From NCBI RefSeq assembly GCF_020532665.2, contig NZ_JAIWPG020000020.1:1-47731 (forward strand): a DNA stretch of 47,731 nt. Direction: 5' to 3'. Source of the DNA: Lelliottia sp. WAP21. GTDB taxonomy: Bacteria > Pseudomonadota > Gammaproteobacteria > Enterobacterales > Enterobacteriaceae. Made by a program: the position numbers and the translations under genes. Position 1 is the first letter of the stretch. Each line of letters begins with the position of its first letter. The notes beneath the pieces were generated by a model, which was given only the letters and a program-made list of their open reading frames with translations, was not told where the DNA came from and did not search any database. Below, piece by piece: positions 38,846 to 47,534 of this stretch.

Positions 38846-41309
38846 ACTCCAGCGTTTCCCGGGAACGCCAAAAGAACGCTACAGGGTGCCAAACGGCACC
38901 CTTTTTTATGACTGGCTGGCGGCAAACGACGCCACCTTTCATCGCGATCTGCTGATCGTCCGTAACGGCGTGAAACTGGGCGACGATGACGAGCTGGCGT
39001 TTAAGCTGAGCGAGCTGGACAGCATTCAGATATTCGACCAGCCGAAGGGCATTGTCGGCGACATCCTGAGCCCGATCTTTAAAGTTGTGGGACAGGTATT
39101 TTCGTTCCTGGCACCGAAGCCAGCCATCGCGAACAACGGCGGTGATAGTGTTGACTCGCCAAACAATAGCCTGACCGGTCAGACAAACACCGCTCGCGTC
39201 TATAAAGCGAAGCCGGACATTTACGGGCAAATTCGCTCTTTCCCGGACCTGATTCAGGAATCGGTATTCGAATACGTGCACCAGACGTCTACGGATGGCG
39301 GCCTGAAGTACGTCACGGAGTGGATGTGCATCGGGATTGGCAGATATGATTACGAGTCTGTGCGCTATTCAGAATCTAGCCTGGGCTCCCTGGCCGGGGC
39401 TGAATTCCAGTTTTTCCAGCCTGGTGAAGTCATCCCGCAGATTGTCGAGGGCTACGGATTCGATGATGTAGACGGGCAGGAAGTTCCCGGGCAGAACGAG
39501 GCAGGAGATTTCCCGGTCGAGACTGCTACGGCAAATACTGTGGTTAGCGGTACGTATTCCGGTGGTCAGATAGCGATGAAAATCGTGAAGCAGGCCGAGT
39601 TCGATTATTTCATGGGCCTGGTCCTGCCACACGCAGTGACATTCACAATCAACGTGACGTACAGCACTGCATCGGGGAGTGTTACGACCGACGCGACATT
39701 TGCCGGGACGCTGATCTCCGCCGTTGAGACAAATGACGGCGCGGTGGTTAACCCTGTGCGCTGGTACACGTTTACGATGAACGATTTGCAGGGCCCGCAG
39801 GACATCCCGGCGAATGCGACAATCAACACCACGAAGTTCATCCTCAACGATAACGAGGCGCTGGTTGTTGGGCCGTTCTTCTCTCCCGTTGAATCTTCGC
39901 AACTCTGGCTGCACACGCAGTCGAGTCTGGGTGGGAAGAAACAGACGAACTGGAAAGTTGTTATCTGGAAAATCGACGACGATTACAACCAGATCCCCGG
40001 CACTACGCAGACCTTTGCTTATTACCAGGGAACGCCGCACGACCACACCAGCGAAGTGTTTTACCGCACTGATAAGCTGACGCCGACGGCTGGGTTCGGG
40101 AAGTATGCTATCAGCTTCCAGCGCACGGATAACTCCAGCGATGCTTCAATGCTGAAGGTCGAAGAGATACACGCTATCAACATCAGGACCAACGTTGTTC
40201 ACCCCACGGATACTCTGGTTCGCGTGAAAGTCAGGGCGACAGAGAACGCGCTGGGCAGCCGCGAGCGCAAATATAATGCTCTGGTAACGCGCCATACCAT
40301 CACGTACGACCTGAACGCTCAGGCTGTGGATTACACGCTACGACCGTCGCGCTCGTTCGCTGATGCAGTGGCACATACCTGGCTCATCATGGGTGAGCAG
40401 CCGATCAGCAGCATTGACCTGTACGGACTGTACTCGATTGCTGAAAGTCTGTCAGATGAGCGCCTGGGTTACTTCGACTACACGTTTGACGACGAGAACG
40501 ACTCCCTTGGCGACCGCGTGCAGGCAATCTGTAATGCTGCCAGCGTTGTAGCGTACTGGGATGACGGGGTACTGACCTTTACCCGCGACCAGAAAGTGGA
40601 TTACCCGGCTGCCGTATTCAACCGGGCCAACATGAAGACGGACGAGTATAAAATAACGTACGAGGCCACTCTTCCTGGCGGCTACGACGGCGTGCAGGTG
40701 TCCTACGTGCATCCAACCACGAACAACAAGACTTACATCAACTACCGCGTGCTGAACGGCGCCATCGTCGAGCAGGAAGCGGAGAACCCGAACAAAATCG
40801 AGATTGTAGGCTTCCGTAATGAGTACCAGGCGCGAGAGCGAGCAATTCGCGAAACAAAGCGCCTGATTTACTCCCGGGTGAAGATGAACGCCAAAGTGTT
40901 TGAGGACGGGATCATGCAGGTCGGTAGCGTCGTGCAGATAGCGGATATCTACGACAGCAACCAGCAGCAGGGGTACATCACCGGCCGCGCCGGTAATAAC
41001 TTTGATACCAGCGAGCCGATCGCGTTTACCGGCTCGATGTATGTGCTGATTACCGACAGCCTGGGTAACCCGACTCTGCGCTATCCGGCCACCGCCCGCA
41101 CCGACACTAAGTATGGCTTCACCGCGGCAATACCCGACATTCAACTCAATATCTGGAACGGAGACACTGTACAGCTCCCGTCGCGCTACCTGATAGCAAC
41201 GGTGGAGGAGTTGAACAGCCAACTATGGACGGTCAACAGCATCAAACCGAACACTGATAACACGGTATCTCTGACCGTCGCGGAATATAGCGACGCCATC
41301 TATCAATAA
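38832..41309 (+). CDS. Tail hub/host specificity protein (J/TipJ-like)
   Basis: This is an 825-residue protein. The first 90 residues (ERYRVPNGTLFYDWLAANDATFHRDLLIVRNGVKL) resemble the I-like domain fused ahead of the hub. The central and C-terminal parts (TYDLNAQAVDYTLRPSRSFADAVAHTWLIMG, GGYDGVQVSYVHPTTNNKTY, NEYQARERAIRETKRLIYSRVKMNAKVFEDG) are J-like tail-tip domains. No long fibre domain follows, so receptor recognition likely lies in the tailspike encoded next. Confidence 0.9.
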   Translation: MALIELQRFPGTPKERYRVPNGTLFYDWLAANDATFHRDLLIVRNGVKLGDDDELAFKLSELDSIQIFDQPKGIVGDILSPIFKVVGQVFSFLAPKPAIANNGGDSVDSPNNSLTGQTNTARVYKAKPDIYGQIRSFPDLIQESVFEYVHQTSTDGGLKYVTEWMCIGIGRYDYESVRYSESSLGSLAGAEFQFFQPGEVIPQIVEGYGFDDVDGQEVPGQNEAGDFPVETATANTVVSGTYSGGQIAMKIVKQAEFDYFMGLVLPHAVTFTINVTYSTASGSVTTDATFAGTLISAVETNDGAVVNPVRWYTFTMNDLQGPQDIPANATINTTKFILNDNEALVVGPFFSPVESSQLWLHTQSSLGGKKQTNWKVVIWKIDDDYNQIPGTTQTFAYYQGTPHDHTSEVFYRTDKLTPTAGFGKYAISFQRTDNSSDASMLKVEEIHAINIRTNVVHPTDTLVRVKVRATENALGSRERKYNALVTRHTITYDLNAQAVDYTLRPSRSFADAVAHTWLIMGEQPISSIDLYGLYSIAESLSDERLGYFDYTFDDENDSLGDRVQAICNAASVVAYWDDGVLTFTRDQKVDYPAAVFNRANMKTDEYKITYEATLPGGYDGVQVSYVHPTTNNKTYINYRVLNGAIVEQEAENPNKIEIVGFRNEYQARERAIRETKRLIYSRVKMNAKVFEDGIMQVGSVVQIADIYDSNQQQGYITGRAGNNFDTSEPIAFTGSMYVLITDSLGNPTLRYPATARTDTKYGFTAAIPDIQLNIWNGDTVQLPSRYLIATVEELNSQLWTVNSIKPNTDNTVSLTVAEYSDAIYQ

Positions 41310-41331
41310 GAACCGTCCCCGACCAACCAGA

Positions 41332-41355
41332 CCCGGCCACCGCGCCGGGTTTTTT
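41332..41355 (+). terminator. Terminator between hub and tailspike genes
   Basis: CCCGGC pairs with GCCGGG around a 6-base loop, followed by six T, 11 bases before the tailspike ATG. It is nearly the same hairpin as at 20053-20076. It could lower tailspike expression relative to the tail tip. Confidence 0.85.
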
Positions 41356-41366
41356 ATGGAATAAAT

Positions 41367-43319
41367 ATGACTACGACACCAACCAATAGGCCTGTACCGA
41401 GCGAATCACCCATTGACCTTAAATTTAACGCCGGGAAAATTGATGAATTCGTTACCTCTTTTGCTGAGTGGTATATCGATCGCTTCGGGAATAAGCACTA
41501 TACGATTGAAGGTCTGAAGAATTTGGTTCTCGAACAGATCTATGCTCTGGGATGGAATCCCGTAGGAACCTTCCAGGGTGGGGCGATAGTCAATAACCCA
41601 GGAGATATCGTCCAGGATACCACCTCTGGCGCCTGGTACCGATGGGATGACCTTTCGACATTACCCAAGACAGTTCCGTCTGGATCAACACCTGGCTCAT
41701 CAGGCGGAACAGGCGAGGGTAAATGGCAACTTGTAGACGTTAGCGACGTTCTCCGCAAACAGCTTGCTGATGTTAACAGCACGGTAAATATTGCAGGCGT
41801 GCCGGCCTCTCAGGTTGCACAGAACGTTAAGGGGACTAAATATCTCGAAGCGCCAGATGTTTATGACATCATCGTTACGTATGGTCAGTCAAATAGTGCC
41901 GGTGAAGCCATTCTTTCAGGTGATACCTCTGGTTTCCCGTCACCACTTCCTAAATCACTGATGTATGATTTCACTGATGGTACGATTAAACCAATAATTC
42001 AGGCCATTGTGAGCTCATCGGGAGTAGCATCTTCTGGGCATGCGTGGGGAGAATTTACTAACGAATGGTATCGCCTGAGTGGAAGGGGGGCTGTTGTTGT
42101 TCATTGCGGACGCGGGGCCACCTCGTTAGCTCAACTTTCTAAGGGAGCATCTTCTGGCGCGTCCGATTATTACGGATTTCTTGTTGCTGGTGTTAATAAT
42201 GCAATTTCAAGAATGGTAACGCAGGGTTTAACGCTGGGAAAAGTTTATGTTCTCTTCCATCAGGGGGAAACAGATCAGCAAATTGAAACATCTTTCGATG
42301 CATATCGCGGCCTGTTTGTTACGTTAATAGATAATCTCGCAGCCGACATTCCGCTTGCCAGATTTGCCAACTGCACGGTTGGTAGCCCTAAAAATAGGCC
42401 GGAATACACTTGGCAGACGATCCAGAACGCTCAGCGTTATGTGGTAAATGGGCGAGACATTGCCGTTACTGCTTTTGATGGTTGCCCATCATTTCTCAAT
42501 CGTGATGGAAACGTCGGAACAGAGGGGGTTCACTACACTCAGAAAGGTTATAACACAATGGGCGCGGGAGCTGCGCGGGGGTTATGGGCAGTAGAGAAAG
42601 GCGGGGCAAAAACTAAGACGCCTGAGGATCTTCTTCAGTACACAGCTAACAATGTCGCGCCATGGCTAAGAGCGAAGCATTGTGCCGCCGCTACACGCTA
42701 TGCGTCTTCATCTTCATCATGGCAAATTCTCAACTTTAACAATGATACTGGCGTCATGCGGCCTTCGAACATTTCAAAGGTCGCGCCCGCTGCTGATGGT
42801 AACTCTCTTCTTTTTACAATTTCTGATAATGCATCATGTTGGTTTGATTTTAACGCTTACATGAATCGCACTGAATTAACTTCAGGTCTCTATGCAATAG
42901 CGGACCGGGCAAATGTAGGTACGGATTACAATCTCAGAGTCACTATTTACGCTAACCTGGATATTATTGTTAACGTTAATACTGCTGAGATTAGAGTGGG
43001 AAGGCCAGCTGCAACGCCTCCGGCATGGATTGCGTCGCTGGTATCTGCAGCTGGTTCTGCCGGGCTGGTTACGCTTACGCATGGAGCAACAACGACACTA
43101 CCTTCAGTATCGTACTATGCAGGGTCGACTCTGGTTGATACATCAGCAACGGTGGGCGTTAATGCGCCATCAGCTACACAGACTATCGTAATGGCTGCAA
43201 ACGTAACAAGTAGCCCATGGGTTGCTGTGAGCCTGAAGAATGTCCTGGTTAAACCAGCATTCATACAGGCTCTCGGGACGACTATTTTTGTATCAGGGAC
43301 GTATGCTCCGGACTTTTAA
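41367..43319 (+). CDS. Tailspike with SGNH/SASA O-acetylesterase domain
   Basis: This is a 650-residue protein. Residues 55-125 form a virion-binding head (LGWNPVGTFQGGAIVNNPGDIVQDTTSGAWYRWDD, the prophage tailspike N-terminal pattern). Residues 165-420 are an SGNH hydrolase of the sialate O-acetylesterase group, with TYGQSNSAGE (Ser175), HCGRGATSLAQL, LFHQGETDQ and GVHYTQKGY holding the catalytic histidine. Residues 430-650 are beta-rich, probably for trimerisation or sugar binding. It would remove acetyl groups from O-antigen or capsule during adsorption. The next gene is an acyltransferase, and a paralogue lies at 44662. Confidence 0.9.
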   Translation: MTTTPTNRPVPSESPIDLKFNAGKIDEFVTSFAEWYIDRFGNKHYTIEGLKNLVLEQIYALGWNPVGTFQGGAIVNNPGDIVQDTTSGAWYRWDDLSTLPKTVPSGSTPGSSGGTGEGKWQLVDVSDVLRKQLADVNSTVNIAGVPASQVAQNVKGTKYLEAPDVYDIIVTYGQSNSAGEAILSGDTSGFPSPLPKSLMYDFTDGTIKPIIQAIVSSSGVASSGHAWGEFTNEWYRLSGRGAVVVHCGRGATSLAQLSKGASSGASDYYGFLVAGVNNAISRMVTQGLTLGKVYVLFHQGETDQQIETSFDAYRGLFVTLIDNLAADIPLARFANCTVGSPKNRPEYTWQTIQNAQRYVVNGRDIAVTAFDGCPSFLNRDGNVGTEGVHYTQKGYNTMGAGAARGLWAVEKGGAKTKTPEDLLQYTANNVAPWLRAKHCAAATRYASSSSSWQILNFNNDTGVMRPSNISKVAPAADGNSLLFTISDNASCWFDFNAYMNRTELTSGLYAIADRANVGTDYNLRVTIYANLDIIVNVNTAEIRVGRPAATPPAWIASLVSAAGSAGLVTLTHGATTTLPSVSYYAGSTLVDTSATVGVNAPSATQTIVMAANVTSSPWVAVSLKNVLVKPAFIQALGTTIFVSGTYAPDF

Positions 43320-44394
43320 CGTCCAGAGTGACAGGTGGGGCCTTCTTCATGAACATGGCTGTCATGATTTTTTTGTTTTCGAATACACGTGAGGCGTAAT
43401 GTGAAATGATCAAGGCCGCAGCCATAGCGCAAACCCCTACCACAGCGGAGGCAGTTGCATCATGCTTTACTTTAAACTCAAATGTGCCGATGAAGAACAG
43501 CATCACTGGGAAGTGAGTAATGTAAAGCGTGTACGATATTTTTGATGATTTTTTGAGGACGTTGAATGGCAGATCATAGACGAAAAGAGCAAGGTAAATC
43601 AGGAATGCAAACGCCAGGCCGAATGTAATTTTATACATTTCAAGATCGGTTGTTCCGCTTAGGAATGTCCCGGCATTTAAATATGAAAGATAAGCGAAGT
43701 AAGCCAGGCCAACAGAGCAGAAGAACTTAGCATAGGCATTTTTTGACATGATGAATGACATCGCAAACCCTGCTCCCCATATCACTGAGTAAGCCATAAA
43801 GCGGTCATTTGCCATGGAGATCACGCAAAAGAACAGAAGTCCAAGAACTACAAGTCCCGGACGTAAAGTCGCCAGCAAGCCAAATACAACGTAGTACCAT
43901 ACTTCATAAGGCAGGCTCCATAGCGGAGAGTTGAACTGCACGCCTACCGGCAAAAATCCATTCATTAAAGTAAGAGCTGCAAGAACCTCTTTGGCTGGCA
44001 TCTCCAGTGATTTCCCACGAGTGAACGCATCGGGGATCATGAATGATGCGCTACCGCTTTCAAAGAAGAACGGTGCCAGATTTGATAAAATAAAGCAGAG
44101 AATAACCGCAAATAACAGTGGTGGGTAAATGCGAAGGAAGCGCGATTTGGCATAGGATGTCAGATCAAAGCTACCATTTCGGGAGATGTTTGACTGAACC
44201 GATACGCCAATTAAAAAACCACTCATAACGAAAAATATCATCACACTTGATTGGGCGATGATTAAATCAGTATAAAAGTACTCAGGGTAAAATCTTGCCA
44301 GAAACACCTGGAAGAAGTGGCAAATCAACACAGCTATTGCTGATAAACCCCTGAGAGACTCAAGTGCATCAGACTGATTTTGAGATAGTTTCAT
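43282..44394 (-). CDS. Membrane O-acyltransferase (acyltransferase 3 family)
   Basis: This is a 370-residue integral membrane protein with about ten hydrophobic helices. The signature ALESLRGLSAIAVLICHFFQ carries the conserved Arg and His; FFVMSGFLIG and RFLRIYPPLL follow, as in OafA and Oac proteins that acetylate O-antigen. As in phage Sf6, it sits beside the tailspike gene, so it should modify the receptor in lysogens and exclude related phages. It overlaps the tailspike 3' end by 38 bases, tail to tail. The start is chosen ten residues before the signature; an ATG at 44442 would add 16 residues. Neither has a good ribosome site. Confidence 0.9.
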   Translation of the reverse strand: MKLSQNQSDALESLRGLSAIAVLICHFFQVFLARFYPEYFYTDLIIAQSSVMIFFVMSGFLIGVSVQSNISRNGSFDLTSYAKSRFLRIYPPLLFAVILCFILSNLAPFFFESGSASFMIPDAFTRGKSLEMPAKEVLAALTLMNGFLPVGVQFNSPLWSLPYEVWYYVVFGLLATLRPGLVVLGLLFFCVISMANDRFMAYSVIWGAGFAMSFIMSKNAYAKFFCSVGLAYFAYLSYLNAGTFLSGTTDLEMYKITFGLAFAFLIYLALFVYDLPFNVLKKSSKISYTLYITHFPVMLFFIGTFEFKVKHDATASAVVGVCAMAAALIISHYASRVFENKKIMTAMFMKKAPPVTLDVKSPEHTSLIQK

Positions 44395-44599
44395 ATTGAA
44401 TATTCGGTTCAAAAGAGGTAGTGACATCAGCATTATATGCATAAATGATGCTTTATGTAAGGGTGTATTAACGGCAGGCTAGGCCATGCGGATATCGCCT
44501 TTTTGCCAAAGCCCCAGCGCGACTGGTGTCACGATGATTCTTGAATAACCTCGTTTGATTTCCGAGCTTTTTTCTGTAGCTGGTACGCACAATCCTAAC

Positions 44600-44628
44600 T
44601 TGACCTTATACTAAGTAAGGCGTTTAAA
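44600..44628 (+). promoter_or_regulatory. Promoter candidate for the Tat esterase gene
   Basis: TTGACC (44600-44605) and TTTAAA (44623-44628) are 17 bases apart, 34 bases before the GTG start. The region 44443-44599 is otherwise without a gene and holds the divergent 5' side of the acyltransferase. Confidence 0.5.
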
Positions 44629-44661
44629 TTGGACTTATGTCGACAAGATAAGGAGGATGGT

Positions 44662-46182
44662 GTGTCTTTTTCCAGAAGGGATGTCTTTAAGATAGCAGTT
44701 CCTGCTGCCCTTTCTCTCCCTGCGGTAGGTTTAGCAAAATCTCATAAGTCAAATGTTCGTGGTGGTAAGTTAGATATCATTATTATTTACGGCCAAAGCA
44801 ATGCCTTAGGTTTGGCTGGCATTGATGATAACTTTAAAGAAAGTTCCCTTGTTAAAATAAATGATGGCTCATACTATTATTTTGATGGAGAGGTAAAGCC
44901 TCTCACACATTATTTGCCGTCAGTTAATATGGGCATGTCTTCTGGATCTCCTTGGTCACAGTTCTCTAATACATACAAACAAATAACTGGTAGAGGATGT
45001 GTTTTTATTCAATGCGCAAGGGGTTCAACCCCTTTAGCAGACCTTGCGCCGCCATCAATGAATTACAAGAGGATGGTGGAAGAGTCTAATAAACTTATCA
45101 GTATTCTTGGTAAAAACTCTATTGATAACATCTTCACTGTATTCCATCAGGGTGAAGCCGATCAGATAGCAAACACTCCCAAGAAAGTTTATAAGGACAT
45201 GCTTGTAAGCCTTGGCCTTTCTATGCAGAAAGATATTGGCATAAGCAAATTCTTTGTTTTTAAAGTAGGGGAACCACAGAAGCGGTCACAAGAAAGCATA
45301 TCTGCAATACAGTCCGCTCAGGATGAAATCTGCAAAGAGCAAGAGCTGTTCATCATGGCCTTCTCTGGGTGCTCATCCTTCAAGAGAGAAAACCTGCTTA
45401 TGGGTTCGGATGGTGTTCATTACTCCATTTACGGCTACAACCTCATGGGGCAGATTGGTGCGGAGAACGTCGCTTCCAACATTGAGACCAGGACAACAAT
45501 AACTAAAGACGACGTTGGCACATATGGGGCATTATCGTTAACTGCTTCGTATGACTGGCGCTATGTCGCAGCGACATTCGGTGTCGATGGCGGGAAAATG
45601 AGACTGCTATCTAACATCTATCCAGAACATAATGAAGGGCTGTACGCCACATCACACATTATTGATTTCGACATTTCTGATAATATTATTAAGGCAACTC
45701 CTTCCTTCCCGCTGAGTAAAATTCTTTCTAAAAATGTCTCAGCCGAATGCTCAGAGCCTTCCATTACATTACATCCAGTTTTAAAGGTTAACAAAGCTGG
45801 CCCAGTTGAAATACGTTGCAGGTTCGATGTTTCTTTTGATGTGCAGGTTGGTAGCCACGGAGTCTTCAGGTACGCATCAGGTGAAATAATTGAGGCACTA
45901 AGAGACATCGTTACTATTGAGAGTGATGACTCAACTGGATATTTAAAAGTAACCCACCCCAAGACAAGCAAGGCACCTGAAGTATATTCGTCTGGCCCCG
46001 GGAAAAACAGGAGATATGGTGACTTCAATATTCAGCAAGTCGACGACAAAACCTTCATAATTATGCCTGGCAGGCAAGCTACAGGTTCGCGTTTCTGTGT
46101 CAAGATTTCGGACTGCGAAATGGACCTGAGCAAAAGCAGCTTCGATAACCTGCTGATCTCCTTTGACGTAATTGCAGCGTAG
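44662..46182 (+). CDS. Tat-exported SGNH/SASA esterase, paralogue of the tailspike
   Basis: This is a 506-residue protein. Residues 2-27 form a twin-arginine signal (SFSRRDVFK, hydrophobic run, GLAKS). The esterase domain has IYGQSNALGLAG (Ser46), QCARGSTPLADL, VFHQGEADQ and GVHYSIYGYN with the catalytic histidine, each matching the tailspike in order and spacing. The C-terminal half is beta-rich. It lacks the virion-binding head. The GTG start is chosen because AGGAGG lies five bases upstream; an in-frame TTG at 44629 has no such site. AT-rich, with its own promoter candidate. Likely a periplasmic deacetylase made by the lysogen, acting on the same sugar as the tailspike. Confidence 0.82.
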   Translation: MSFSRRDVFKIAVPAALSLPAVGLAKSHKSNVRGGKLDIIIIYGQSNALGLAGIDDNFKESSLVKINDGSYYYFDGEVKPLTHYLPSVNMGMSSGSPWSQFSNTYKQITGRGCVFIQCARGSTPLADLAPPSMNYKRMVEESNKLISILGKNSIDNIFTVFHQGEADQIANTPKKVYKDMLVSLGLSMQKDIGISKFFVFKVGEPQKRSQESISAIQSAQDEICKEQELFIMAFSGCSSFKRENLLMGSDGVHYSIYGYNLMGQIGAENVASNIETRTTITKDDVGTYGALSLTASYDWRYVAATFGVDGGKMRLLSNIYPEHNEGLYATSHIIDFDISDNIIKATPSFPLSKILSKNVSAECSEPSITLHPVLKVNKAGPVEIRCRFDVSFDVQVGSHGVFRYASGEIIEALRDIVTIESDDSTGYLKVTHPKTSKAPEVYSSGPGKNRRYGDFNIQQVDDKTFIIMPGRQATGSRFCVKISDCEMDLSKSSFDNLLISFDVIAA

Positions 46183-46259
46183 AAGCAAAAACCCTTCTTC
46201 TTAAAAAGAACTTAAATCAAAACGGCATAGTAGAACTTGATAAGTACCTCACTTGATAT

Positions 46260-46279
46260 TACTGTATATGCATACAGTA
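46260..46279. promoter_or_regulatory. LexA (SOS) box
   Basis: TACTGTATATGCATACAGTA is a perfect palindrome with CTGT-N8-ACAG, the enterobacterial LexA consensus. It lies 17 bases before the ATG of the next gene and should repress the two-gene unit until DNA damage. Confidence 0.93.
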
Positions 46280-46296
46280 TATTTTGTGAGGTCATC

Positions 46297-46536
46297 ATGC
46301 CACGCACAGCAGACATACACGCCGCATTTAACGCGGTGATACAAAAAAATCCCAAGGGCTACCGGTGCCTGCATACAGATGCGTTCGTTTCGAAGTTACG
46401 AGAGTTTAACTGGCACTTTAGCCTTAAGGATGCGAACGACTGGATTGAGCGGTACCAGCCTGACTTCGCTGACAAGACTGAGGGGCAGGGCGAGAATCGC
46501 TACTGGATCTTACGCAATATGGGGAGGGTTCGCTGA
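46297..46536 (+). CDS. SOS-regulated small prophage protein
   Basis: This 79-residue protein (MPRTADIHAAFNAVIQKNPKGYRCLHTDAFV..., WHFSLKDANDWIERYQPDFADKTEGQGENRYW) is a conserved enterobacterial prophage protein, usually found upstream of umuD-like genes, as I recall. Under the LexA box it is produced on DNA damage. It is not DinI-like in sequence. GTGAGG precedes the ATG, and an upstream in-frame start would lie across the LexA box. It overlaps the next gene by one base. Confidence 0.82.
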   Translation: MPRTADIHAAFNAVIQKNPKGYRCLHTDAFVSKLREFNWHFSLKDANDWIERYQPDFADKTEGQGENRYWILRNMGRVR

Positions 46537-46853
46537 TGGGATTTCCTTCTCCGGCCATGGATTACGTTGAAGGGCCTTTAACGCCAGCGTATATCTGCAA
46601 TATCGGCGCTGAAAGCAGGTTGCTTGAAACTGATGCGGGCTTTGCTGTTATTGAACCCGCCAGCAAGAAACACCCCGGCGATGTATTTCTCATTCTTAGT
46701 GATGGCCACACACAGTTTGCAAAATTGATGGGGGGAGCGCTCATCACTGATGATGGTGAAGCAATTGAAGGAACTGCTCTGGAAGAGGTGGAAGTGCTTG
46801 GTCGTGTGACGTTCTTCATTAACCGCGCAGTAGATGATGGCCTTCCGATTTGA
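46536..46853 (+). CDS. UmuD'-like protein lacking the catalytic serine
   Basis: This 105-residue protein begins MGFPSPAMDYVEG, the sequence that follows the Cys-Gly self-cleavage site of UmuD (GFPSPAADYVEQ). It thus starts where processed UmuD' starts, like phage P1 HumD. The C-terminal part (GDVFLILSDGHTQFAKLMGG...VLGRVTFFI) aligns with the UmuD S24 fold and keeps the lysine (AKL), but the SMxxxGI serine segment is missing and the protein is about ten residues short. It could help polymerase V or dimerise with host UmuD without cleavage. No umuC follows. Confidence 0.7.
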   Translation: MGFPSPAMDYVEGPLTPAYICNIGAESRLLETDAGFAVIEPASKKHPGDVFLILSDGHTQFAKLMGGALITDDGEAIEGTALEEVEVLGRVTFFINRAVDDGLPI

Positions 46854-46862
46854 ATACGCAGT

Positions 46863-47534
46863 TCACGAAAGCGGTTCAATCAGGTCCGGGCCCTGATTCT
46901 TCACATTCCCAACCGCGCGTGTAACGGCGTGCCAGATAAATTTGTCAGCGGGCACTGTTCCGTCGGCAACTATCTCCTCTGCTTCCTTTCCGCCAACGTT
47001 CTGGCGCATCCATTCGCGAGCGGCTTCTGGTGATAGCACCAATGGCCGCCGGTCGTGAATGTCGACCAGTCCCTTATCAGCTGCAGATGTCACAATCAGG
47101 AATCCTTCGGCTTCGTCCCCGCTTTCGAATGGCGTGCTGCCGATCGCTGCCATAAATATTGGCTGTCCGTCGGCACGATGGATGAAGTAGGGCTGTTTCT
47201 TGTCGCCTTCCTTTTTCCATTCAAACCAACCGTCAGCGAAACAAATCGCCCGGCCATGCTGCCACAGTGGCTTAAACATTCTGCTGGATGCTGCGGTCTC
47301 TACACGCGCGTTAATCAATGGGGCTTTATCCCACCATCCCGGAGCGTATGACCAGAGAACCGGATCGAGATGCAGCTGCTCGTCACGTTCACTCAGCAGT
47401 AAAACTTTTGTGCCTGGCGCAACGTTGTACCGGCCAATCGGTTCAGGGTCATAGGGAATGTCGCGATCAGCTTCATCAGCCAAAAATGCCAGATAATCAT
47501 CTCGGGTCATTGATTGTGCAAAACGTCCACACAT
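46863..47534 (-). CDS. yedK: YedK/HMCES-like abasic-site protein (SRAP)
   Basis: This 223-residue protein begins MCGRFAQ, with catalytic Cys2 exposed after Met removal. Other SRAP residues are in GRYNVAPGTKV, NARVETAASSRMFK, RAICFADGWFEWKKEGDKKQPYFIH (the conserved glutamate) and DIHDRRPLVLSP (the active-site histidine). YedK forms a thiazolidine crosslink with abasic sites in single-stranded DNA and protects them. GGAGG precedes the ATG, so upstream in-frame residues are excluded. It converges with the SOS pair and extends the DNA-damage theme. Whether it is phage or chromosomal is unclear; phage copies are common. Confidence 0.93.
   Translation of the reverse strand: MCGRFAQSMTRDDYLAFLADEADRDIPYDPEPIGRYNVAPGTKVLLLSERDEQLHLDPVLWSYAPGWWDKAPLINARVETAASSRMFKPLWQHGRAICFADGWFEWKKEGDKKQPYFIHRADGQPIFMAAIGSTPFESGDEAEGFLIVTSAADKGLVDIHDRRPLVLSPEAAREWMRQNVGGKEAEEIVADGTVPADKFIWHAVTRAVGNVKNQGPDLIEPLS

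Noticed and set aside
39369..40046. Minus-strand frame opposite the J-like hub gene
   Set aside because: No ribosome site, no recognisable motifs, Arg/Val-rich mirror translation of a strongly supported gene.
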